DNA from: Lachnospiraceae bacterium UBA7205
GTDB lineage: Bacteria > Bacillota > Clostridia > Lachnospirales > Lachnospiraceae
Assembly (NCBI GenBank): GCA_002490665.1
Contig: DKUL01000059.1
Span: forward strand, 1-47,704
DNA length: 47,704 bases
Reading direction: 5' to 3'
Positions 41,322 through 47,704 of this stretch are shown one piece after another. Within the stretch, counting starts at the first letter, position 1. The number at the start of each line of letters is the position of its first letter. The notes beneath the pieces are model-generated. The model saw only the letters and a list, made by a program, of their open reading frames with translations, was not told the DNA's origin and searched no databases. The position numbers and the translations under genes are program-made.

Positions 41322-42308
41322 ATGAGTACACGTATTGGAATTTTGGGATATGGCAACCTGGGGCGCGGTGTCGAGTGCGCGGTTCGGCAGAATGATGACA
41401 TGGAGCTTGCTGCCGTATTTACGCGCAGGAGTCCGGAGTCGGTCACCATTCTGACAGAGACGGCAAAGGTATGCAATATCGCAGATGTAGAACAGTGGAA
41501 GGACAAGATTGACGTGATGATTATCTGCGGCGGCAGCGCGACAGATTTGCCAAAGCAGACACCGGAATATGTAAAGTATTTTAATGTGATTGACAGCTTT
41601 GACACGCACGCAAAGATTCCGGAGCACTTTGCAAACGTGGATGCCGCGGCAAAGGCAGGCGCGCATATTGGCATTATTTCCGTGGGGTGGGATCCGGGTA
41701 TGTTCTCTCTAAACCGTCTTTACGCAAATGCAATCCTGCCAGAGGGAAAGGATTACACGTTCTGGGGCAAGGGCGTGAGCCAGGGACATTCGGATGCCAT
41801 ACGCCGTATCGAGGGCGTCAAAAATGCAAAGCAGTACACGATTCCTGTCGAGTCAGCACTTGAGGCGGCACGTTCCGGCAGCAATCCGGAGCTTACGACA
41901 AGGCAGAAGCATACAAGGGAATGCTTTGTCGTTTTGGAGGAAGGCGCGGATGCCGCAAAGGTTGAGGAGGCGATCAAGACGATGCCCAACTATTTTGCGG
42001 ACTATGACACGACGGTTCATTTTATCAGCGAGGAGGAGCTGCTCGCAAACCACAGCGGGATTCCGCACGGCGGCTTCGTGCTGAGAAGCGGCGTGACCGG
42101 CTGGGAGAAGGAGAACAGGCATATTATTGAATACAGCCTGAAGCTTGACTCCAATCCGGAATTTACCGCGAGCGTGCTTGTCGCATATGCGCGGGCGGCA
42201 CACCGCCTTGCCAGTGAAGGGCAGAGCGGCTGCAAGACCGTATTTGACATAGCGCCGGCATATCTGAGTGCAAAAAGCGCGGAGGAGCTGCGGGCTTCGA
42301 TGCTGTAA
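41322..42308 (+). CDS. ddh: meso-Diaminopimelate D-dehydrogenase
   Basis: A 328-residue enzyme that makes meso-diaminopimelate in one NADPH-dependent step from tetrahydrodipicolinate and ammonia, feeding lysine and peptidoglycan synthesis. The N-terminal nucleotide fold starts RIGILGYGNLGRGVE. VIDSFDTHAKIP and SVGWDPGMFSLNRL are Ddh signature blocks, and TVHFISEEELLANHSGIPHG and GFVLRSGVTG close the substrate site. ATG 41322 is preferred to GTG 41319 by its distance to GGGAGGAA. Single gene with its own terminator. Confidence 0.95.
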   Translation: MSTRIGILGYGNLGRGVECAVRQNDDMELAAVFTRRSPESVTILTETAKVCNIADVEQWKDKIDVMIICGGSATDLPKQTPEYVKYFNVIDSFDTHAKIPEHFANVDAAAKAGAHIGIISVGWDPGMFSLNRLYANAILPEGKDYTFWGKGVSQGHSDAIRRIEGVKNAKQYTIPVESALEAARSGSNPELTTRQKHTRECFVVLEEGADAAKVEEAIKTMPNYFADYDTTVHFISEEELLANHSGIPHGGFVLRSGVTGWEKENRHIIEYSLKLDSNPEFTASVLVAYARAAHRLASEGQSGCKTVFDIAPAYLSAKSAEELRASML

Positions 42309-42323
42309 AGGAATATATAGCAG

Positions 42324-42355
42324 ACAAAACATGACGCGATGTTGTCATGTTTTGT
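42324..42355 (+). terminator. Terminator of ddh
   Basis: ACAAAACATGAC (42324-42335) pairs perfectly with GTCATGTTTTGT (42344-42355), loop 8 bases, followed by TTGTTATT. Confidence 0.92.
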
Positions 42356-42371
42356 TTGTTATTATGTACAG

Positions 42372-42450
42372 ACATGTGCAGAGGAAATATGCCGCTAAGG
42401 CGGCGCACGTGTCGCGCGGCGAGTAGTGGAGAAGGTCGTTCCCCTACTCG
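42372..42450 (+). repeat. Dispersed hairpin element, full copy at 42372
   Basis: Outer stem ACATGTGC (42372-42379) with GCACGTGT (42405-42412), all eight paired with one G-U. Inside are the bulge AGAGGAAATAT and the inner stem GCCGC-TAAG-GCGGC (42391-42404). Then comes GTCGCGCGG and the second hairpin CGAGTAG (42420-42426) with CTACTCG (42444-42450), followed by ATT. The linker CGCGCGGCGAGTAG and the ending CGATT are shared with the 24025 copy. Confidence 0.65.
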
Positions 42451-42501
42451 ATTTTCCATTATTGGTCAAAAAGACTAAATGAAGTAGGAGGAGACAGCAT
42501 C

Positions 42502-43149
42502 ATGGCATTTGATTACAAAAAAGAGTACAAGGAATTTTATCTGCCCAAAAACAAGCCGGGTATTGTGGAAGTCCCTGTGATGAACTATATCGCGGTCAGG
42601 GGAAGCGGAAACCCGAACGTGGAGGGCGGCGCGTACAAGGAGTCCATCGGGCTGCTTTACGGAATCGCTTTTACGATTAAGATGAGCAAAAAGGGCAGCC
42701 GTCAGATTGAGGGCTATTTTGACTATGTGGTTCCGCCGCTTGAGGGATTCTGGTGGCAGGAAGGTGCGGACGGAATGGAAGCGGGGATTGACTATGCGCG
42801 CAAGGATGATTTTCATTTTATTTCCCTTATCAGGCTGCCGGATTTTGTGACAAAGGAAGACTTTGACTGGGCAGTAAAAGAAGCGGCGGAGAAAAAGAAA
42901 ACGGATTTCTCCAAAGTGGAATATCTGACATACAACGAAGGTTTATGTGTGCAGTGCATGCACATTGGTTCCTATGATGACGAGCCGGAGACAGTCAAAA
43001 TGATGCATGACTTTATGGCCGCGCAGGGGTATGAACTGGATATCAGTGACAAAAGATTTCACCATGAGATTTATTTGAGCGATGCGAGAAAGGTGGCGCC
43101 CGAAAAGCGAAAAACAGTGGTGCGGCACCCGATTAAAAAGAGAGTCTGA
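42502..43149 (+). CDS. GyrI-like small-molecule-binding protein
   Basis: A 215-residue stand-alone protein with the GyrI-like (SOUL/effector-binding) fold. Recognisable parts are the start KPGIVEVPVMNYIAVRGSGN, the GFWWQEGADGMEAG loop, and the closing half with CVQCMHIGSYDDEPETVKMM and HHEIYLSDARKV. Such proteins bind hydrophobic or cationic drugs; some hydrolyse cyclopropanoid toxins. It stands right before a two-gene multidrug-type ABC exporter (27-base gap), which suggests a role in drug sensing or sequestration, but no DNA-binding part is present. Confidence 0.83.
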   Translation: MAFDYKKEYKEFYLPKNKPGIVEVPVMNYIAVRGSGNPNVEGGAYKESIGLLYGIAFTIKMSKKGSRQIEGYFDYVVPPLEGFWWQEGADGMEAGIDYARKDDFHFISLIRLPDFVTKEDFDWAVKEAAEKKKTDFSKVEYLTYNEGLCVQCMHIGSYDDEPETVKMMHDFMAAQGYELDISDKRFHHEIYLSDARKVAPEKRKTVVRHPIKKRV

Positions 43150-43176
43150 CAATATAGTGGGAGGGCATGGTCAAAA

Positions 43177-44946
43177 ATGGAGCAGCTTCGGTTTATCTGG
43201 CAGTATATCAGGCGGCACAAGGTACAGTATATCGGCGGGATTGTCACTTTATTCATATTGGATTTTGCCAATCTGTATATCCCCAAGGTAACAGGAATCA
43301 TTACGGACGGACTTGCGGCGCGTACCCTCGATATGGGCGGAGTCTTTCAAAATATCGGTATCATCCTGATGATTGGGCTGACACTTGCGGTAGGACGTTT
43401 TTTGTGGCGCTACTTTATTTTTGGCGCGGCGCGCGGGGTGGAGCGTGAAATCCGGGACGATATGTTTGCGCATCTGGAAACACTGGATGTGGAGTATTAT
43501 AATGAACATAAGACAGGCGATTTGATGACGCGCTTTACAAGTGATTTAAACGCTGTGCGTATGGCAATCGGGCCTGCGGTGATTGCGGCATTTGACGCGG
43601 TTGTCATGACCGTGATGGTAATTGTGCAGATGATGGTCTATGTCAATATCAGGCTGACCCTTGTCGCGGTTATTCCCATGATATTCATTGCGTTTGGCGA
43701 GCTGTACTTTGGAAAGATAATGCAAAAACGCTTTCTGGAGCGGCAGGAGGCGGTGTCGGACCTTACGGATTTTGTGCAGGAGAGTTTTTCCGGGGTGCGC
43801 GTTATAAAATCGTTTGTGCGTGAGCGCTCGCAGATACGCGCCTTTGCAAGGGCAAATGCCAATGCGAAGGAAAAAAACCTAAGGATTGCGAAAATGGAGG
43901 CGGTCGTCATTCCTCTTCTTGACGTGGTCATCGGTATCAGCAGCCTTCTGACGCTTCTGTACGGCGGATGGCTTGCATTAAACGGTGAAATTACCATTGG
44001 CCGTTTCGTTGCCTTTAACCAGTATATTACGATGCTTGTATGGCCGATGCTTGCCTGCGGTGAGGCGATTAACATGTTCTCGCAGGGCGGCGCCGGCATT
44101 AAGAGAATACAGGAAGTGTTTGCCCAGGAGCCTGAGATAGCGGACAGTGATGACGTGTCGCCGGTAAATGGCATCAGGGGCGATATCCGTCTGCATCATC
44201 TCACATTTATCCACAGGGGACACAGCGAACCGACATTAAGGGATATCAGCCTGGATGTTAAGGCAGGAACCACGCTTGCAGTAATCGGAAGGACGGGCAA
44301 TGGAAAATCGACGCTTGTCAATCTGCTGCTGCACTTATACAATACAAAACCGGGTATGATTTTTATTGATGGGCGGGATATCAATACGATTCCCTTAAAA
44401 ACGCTGCGCGAAAATATTGCCTATGTGCCGCAGGACAATTTCCTGTTTTCGGACACCTTGAAGTCAAACATTGCATTTGGGACGGACAATGACGAGATGG
44501 ATGAAATCATAAGGGCGACAAAAATAGCGTGCATTCACGACAATATCATCGCTTTTCCTGACGAATATGAGACAATCGTGGGCGAACGCGGCGTTACGCT
44601 GTCAGGCGGGCAGAAGCAGAGAAGCTCAATTGCAAGGGCGCTCAAAAAGGATGCGCCAATCCTGATTCTGGACGATGCGCTTTCGGCAGTGGACACGGAT
44701 ACCGAGGAAAAAATCCTGCGCAACCTGAAGGAAAACAGGCAGGGAAAGACGACTATTTTAATTGCACACCGTATCTCCACGATACAGAATGCGGACGTGA
44801 TTCTTGTCCTGGAGGACGGGGAGGCAAAGGAATGCGGCAGCCACAAGGAGCTGATGGAGCTTGGCGGTATTTACAGGGACATGTTTGAAAAACAGCAGCT
44901 TGAGGCGGCAATCGGTGAAAAAAGGGCGGCGGGAGGATTCATATGA
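43177..44946 (+). CDS. Heterodimeric ABC exporter, subunit with degenerate catalytic site
   Basis: A 589-residue half-transporter: six membrane segments in the first 320 residues, then the ATPase domain. Walker A is GRTGNGKST, the Q-loop YVPQDNF and the signature LSGGQKQR. Walker B reads ILILDDALSAVD, so the catalytic Glu after the Asp is Asp, the mark of the degenerate member of TM287/288- or BmrC/D-type pairs. Its end overlaps the partner gene by 4 bases (ATGA). Substrates of such pairs are drugs or lipids; none can be named from sequence. Confidence 0.93.
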   Translation: MEQLRFIWQYIRRHKVQYIGGIVTLFILDFANLYIPKVTGIITDGLAARTLDMGGVFQNIGIILMIGLTLAVGRFLWRYFIFGAARGVEREIRDDMFAHLETLDVEYYNEHKTGDLMTRFTSDLNAVRMAIGPAVIAAFDAVVMTVMVIVQMMVYVNIRLTLVAVIPMIFIAFGELYFGKIMQKRFLERQEAVSDLTDFVQESFSGVRVIKSFVRERSQIRAFARANANAKEKNLRIAKMEAVVIPLLDVVIGISSLLTLLYGGWLALNGEITIGRFVAFNQYITMLVWPMLACGEAINMFSQGGAGIKRIQEVFAQEPEIADSDDVSPVNGIRGDIRLHHLTFIHRGHSEPTLRDISLDVKAGTTLAVIGRTGNGKSTLVNLLLHLYNTKPGMIFIDGRDINTIPLKTLRENIAYVPQDNFLFSDTLKSNIAFGTDNDEMDEIIRATKIACIHDNIIAFPDEYETIVGERGVTLSGGQKQRSSIARALKKDAPILILDDALSAVDTDTEEKILRNLKENRQGKTTILIAHRISTIQNADVILVLEDGEAKECGSHKELMELGGIYRDMFEKQQLEAAIGEKRAAGGFI

Positions 44947-46688
44947 AAAGATTGTTGGCTTATTTAAAACCGCATAAATGGATGATGCTGCTTTCGTCGC
45001 TTCTTGTTGTGTCGCTGATTGGCGTGGAATTGTATAAGCCGATTATTATCGGGAATGCGATTGATGATTATATCGGCGGTTATGGGCAGACGGGAGCGGC
45101 GCTTGAAGTGGGCGAGGCGTTTCAGGGAATTTTGCGCGCGGCGGCGCTGTATGCGCTGATGCTTCTGCTCGGTTTTGTTTTTAATGCTTCCAACACATGG
45201 ATTTTGCAGAATGTGGGACAGTCGATTATCTATAAGATGCGTGAGGAGGTATTTGCACATATTCACAGCCTGTCCGTAAATTTTTTTAACACGCAGCCCG
45301 TGGGAAAGTTGGTGACGCGCGTCTCAAATGATACGGAGGCGGTGAATGAACTGTTTTCGCAGATTCTTGCAAAGCTTTTCAAGAATACGGTAAAGATTAT
45401 CGGGTTTGCTGTTGTCATGCTCTCGATTGACGTGAAAATGGCGCTGTATTCATTTATTCTGATTCCGTTCGTGACAGCGCTGACCTTCTTTTTCCGTTAT
45501 ATGTCCAGAAAGGCGTACCGGATTACGAGAACGCGCATCACGGAGCTGAATACCTTTTTGTCGGAGCATATTTCCGGCATGAAGCTGATTCAGATATTTG
45601 CAAGGGAAAAAGAAAAGTATAAGGAATTTGAGTGGAAGAGCGGGCAGCTTTTCAAGGCAAACTGGCGTGAGGTTATGACGTTTGCCATTTTCCGTCCGTC
45701 CATTTACATGCTGTCTGTCATTGCGATGGTTATCGTGATTGGGCAGGGGAGCGCGTCTGTGCTGGCAGGGACTGTTTCCCTGGGAACATTGTTTGTGTTT
45801 ATCAATTATATCAGCTCGTTTTTTGAGCCGATTCAGGAGCTGGCAGAGCAGTTTGGGACATTGCAGTCCTCGCTTGCGTCCGCCGAGAAAATTTTTTCGA
45901 TACTGGATGTGGAGCCGGAAATCGTAAACCCCGAAAATCCAAGGCATGTGCAGATTACAGGGAAAATCGAGTTTCGCCATGTATGGTTTGCCTACGAGAA
46001 GGATGATTACATACTGAAGGATGTAAGCTTTACGATTGCGCCGGGCGAGAAGGTTGCCTTTGTGGGCGCCACGGGTGCCGGAAAATCATCCATACTGAAC
46101 CTGATAGGGCGTTATTATGATGTGCAGAGGGGCGAGATTCTGATAGACGGCGTCAATATCAGGGAGATTGACAAGGATGACCTGCGCCATGCCATCGGCC
46201 AGGTGCAGCAGGATGTGTTTATCTTTACAGGGGATATCAAGGGCAACATTTCACTTGACAATGAGGAAATATCAAGGGCGGAGGTTGAGCGTGCCGCGCA
46301 TATTGTGAACGCGGATTCTTTTATCAGAAAGATGCCGGGGGGCTTTGACGAGCCGGTCACAGAGCGCGGGAGCACATTGTCGGCTGGGCAGCGGCAGCTG
46401 CTTTCCTTCGCGCGGACGCTTGCATACCAGCCGACAATTCTGGTGCTGGACGAGGCGACTGCCAATATCGACACGGAGACGGAGAGCCTGATTACACAGG
46501 CGCTCGAAAAACTGATGGAGGGCAGGACGACCATCATGGTGGCACACAGGCTTTCCACAATCCAGCATGCGGACAAGATTATCGTCATGCACAAAGGGGA
46601 AATCAAGGAAAGTGGCTCGCATCAGGAACTGCTGCAGCTGGATGGGATGTATAAGAAGCTTTATGACTTGCAGCTGGTGGAGGCATAA
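44943..46688 (+). CDS. Heterodimeric ABC exporter, subunit with canonical catalytic Glu
   Basis: A 581-residue partner of the preceding half-transporter. Six membrane segments, EKEKYKEFEWKSGQLF coupling region, then Walker A GATGAGKSS, Walker B ILVLDEATANID with the catalytic Glu, and a signature that is changed to LSAGQRQL. So the working ATP site combines this Walker A/B with the LSGGQ of the partner, while the other site is degenerate on both faces. Translationally coupled by the ATGA overlap. The stop lies only 2 bases from the end of the convergent HAD gene and no hairpin separates them. Confidence 0.93.
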   Translation: MKRLLAYLKPHKWMMLLSSLLVVSLIGVELYKPIIIGNAIDDYIGGYGQTGAALEVGEAFQGILRAAALYALMLLLGFVFNASNTWILQNVGQSIIYKMREEVFAHIHSLSVNFFNTQPVGKLVTRVSNDTEAVNELFSQILAKLFKNTVKIIGFAVVMLSIDVKMALYSFILIPFVTALTFFFRYMSRKAYRITRTRITELNTFLSEHISGMKLIQIFAREKEKYKEFEWKSGQLFKANWREVMTFAIFRPSIYMLSVIAMVIVIGQGSASVLAGTVSLGTLFVFINYISSFFEPIQELAEQFGTLQSSLASAEKIFSILDVEPEIVNPENPRHVQITGKIEFRHVWFAYEKDDYILKDVSFTIAPGEKVAFVGATGAGKSSILNLIGRYYDVQRGEILIDGVNIREIDKDDLRHAIGQVQQDVFIFTGDIKGNISLDNEEISRAEVERAAHIVNADSFIRKMPGGFDEPVTERGSTLSAGQRQLLSFARTLAYQPTILVLDEATANIDTETESLITQALEKLMEGRTTIMVAHRLSTIQHADKIIVMHKGEIKESGSHQELLQLDGMYKKLYDLQLVEA

Positions 46689-46690
46689 AC

Positions 46691-47359
46691 CTATAAATAT
46701 GATAAAACCGCAAGCGGCTGTTCCAGCTGATGGAATCCGGGCCTGCGTCTCACGGGTGAGCGTGTTCCTTCCTGCAAATACCACACTGCCTGTAGTGCGG
46801 TCATGCCCAGCGCACTTGCCGCTTCCAGCTCGTGGCTTCCGCCGTCGCCGATATACAGGCATTCGTCAGCCTTGACAGAAAGCTTTTGCATACAGCGGAT
46901 AAAAATTTCTTCATCAGGCTTTTGAATGCCTTGTTCATAGGACAGAAGTGCGGCATCAAAGTAAGGAAATAGCCCGCTTTCACGTATGACAGCTGTCTCT
47001 TCGGAAAAGCAGTTGCTAATCAGGCCGATTAAAATGCCATTCTCCTTTAACTGGGAAAGCATTGGAATAATTTCAGGGTGCAGATGGCGAAAGCAGTCCC
47101 GCTTTGTCTCGATACGTTTCTGTATGATTTCATTCAGAAGATTTTCGGAATAACACTGGTTTTCGCGCAGAATCAGCGCAAGAGTATCTTCCAGTGAAGC
47201 TTTTCCGATAGATCGGTCGGTCTCTGACTGCTGCCAGAGCGGCTGGAATTTGTCTTCCGGAATTCCGGCATCGGCGGCAATCTGTGAACCAAAGTAAAAA
47301 GGACTTTGATAGTGGGTAATCAGTGTCTCGAACATATCAAAAATGACAGCCTTTATCAT
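46691..47359 (-). CDS. HAD-family hydrolase, motif I DMFET
   Basis: A 222-residue HAD protein. The nucleophile is D8 in FDMFETLITHY; the second Asp of the usual DxD is Phe, as in several HAD-IA members outside the classical phosphatases. The helical cap spans about 17-85. Motif II is GLISNCFSEE, the motif III lysine lies in QGIQKPDEEIF and motif IV is YIGDGGSHELEAA. The ribosome site AGGAGGCACC is directly upstream on the minus strand. The substrate is open. It converges on the ABC exporter genes with a 2-base gap. Confidence 0.83.
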   Translation of the reverse strand: MIKAVIFDMFETLITHYQSPFYFGSQIAADAGIPEDKFQPLWQQSETDRSIGKASLEDTLALILRENQCYSENLLNEIIQKRIETKRDCFRHLHPEIIPMLSQLKENGILIGLISNCFSEETAVIRESGLFPYFDAALLSYEQGIQKPDEEIFIRCMQKLSVKADECLYIGDGGSHELEAASALGMTALQAVWYLQEGTRSPVRRRPGFHQLEQPLAVLSYL

Positions 47360-47406
47360 GGTGGTGCCTCCTAAATGACAGGTAAATTTATGCCCATTCG
47401 GGCGAG

Positions 47407-47428
47407 TATAATATCTGTCGATATTATA
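47407..47428. promoter_or_regulatory. Palindrome upstream of the minus-strand HAD gene
   Basis: TATAATATC (47407-47415) and GATATTATA (47420-47428) are perfect 9-base inverted arms around TGTC. The minus-strand arm supplies a TATAAT -10 for the HAD gene, so the dyad may be an operator on that promoter. No good -35 is seen. The rest of 47429-47549 shows nothing recognisable. Confidence 0.45.
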
Positions 47429-47549
47429 TCATGTTCCTCCCCATAATTCTATAAAAAAATCGTCTGTTTCATTGAAGCGGATAACAAAAAGGTGCTGTAA
47501 ACAAAATTAATGGACACAGAAAGTTCACAAAAAAATCTATTTTTCCTCT

Positions 47550-47578
47550 TGACGGATAAATACATAGGTGTTATAACA
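47550..47578 (+). promoter_or_regulatory. Strong promoter of the last gene, with palindrome on the -10
   Basis: TTGACG (47550-47555), 17-base spacer, TATAAC (47573-47578). The perfect 12-base palindrome GTGTTATAACAC (47569-47580) is centred on the -10 box, a typical place for repressor binding. Leader of about 100 bases. Confidence 0.72.
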
Positions 47579-47686
47579 CATATAGAACAAAGATAACAGA
47601 AAAAACAAACTGATTAGAAGATTGCTTTTTCAATATTCTCAGTTCAGTTGAATAAAATATTTTCAATAGAAAAGGAGAGATGACTT

Positions 47687-47704
47687 ATGATGACACCCAG
47701 TATT
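47687..47704 (+). CDS. Start of an unidentified gene (partial)
   Basis: ATG 47687 stands 9 bases after AAGGAG (47672-47677) and reads MMTPSI to the window edge. ATG 47680 in another frame is only 2 bases from the ribosome site and less likely. Too short for identification. Confidence 0.5.

Overview
The window looks like a chromosomal segment of an anaerobic Gram-positive Clostridia member, most likely family Lachnospiraceae. The signs are AAGGAGG-type ribosome sites throughout, a large Bacillus/Clostridium-type SRP RNA, meso-diaminopimelate dehydrogenase, DUF3048 and DHHW surface proteins, DUF4179 anti-sigma and PadR/DUF4097 modules, and a membrane-tailed type I pullulanase. The genus cannot be fixed from sequence alone.

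Layout. 1-5107: end of the F1Fo ATP synthase operon (atpF tail, atpH, atpA, atpG, atpD, atpC) closed by a strong terminator. 5150-5535: a compact locus with a 39-residue hydrophobic peptide gene, an SD-sequestering leader, a two-way terminator and a well-formed antisense promoter; I read it as a type I toxin-antitoxin pair. 5680-10870: FtsX-type ABC permease and ATPase followed by an OmpR-type response regulator and histidine kinase. 10962-11632: an XRE repressor gene and four copies of the palindrome TTCTC-N5-GAGAA, two of which bracket the -10 box of the promoter feeding the next operon. 11825-20621: a cell-surface operon with methyltransferase, SGNH-like secreted protein, Thr/Glu-rich lipoprotein, MBOAT acyltransferase, DHHW/AlgJ-like protein, two DUF3048 paralogs and the SRP RNA gene. 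20775-23960: extracellular pullulanase.

24238-30183: COG2509 flavoprotein, a PadR/DUF1700/DUF4097 envelope module, coaBC and thrH. 30269-35750 is an accessory patch: an APH(3')-like kinase whose start codon appears lost, a DUF1703 AAA/nuclease gene, an ECF sigma/DUF4179 anti-sigma pair, a graveyard of sigma and RhuM fragments, and a MerR/short-chain dehydrogenase pair. 36774-46688 returns to housekeeping and transport: metG, a HAD phosphatase, a second DUF1703 gene, ddh, a GyrI-like protein and an asymmetric heterodimeric ABC exporter. The window closes with a HAD gene on the minus strand and the first codons of a gene with a strong promoter.

Two non-coding signals are the best candidates for something undescribed. 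One is the toxin/antisense RNA locus at 5154-5531. The other is a dispersed intergenic RNA-like element (16059, 24025, 24113, 42372, with weaker relatives at 5119 and 34726). Its GGAAATATG-like bulge is conserved while the flanking stems change sequence but keep pairing.
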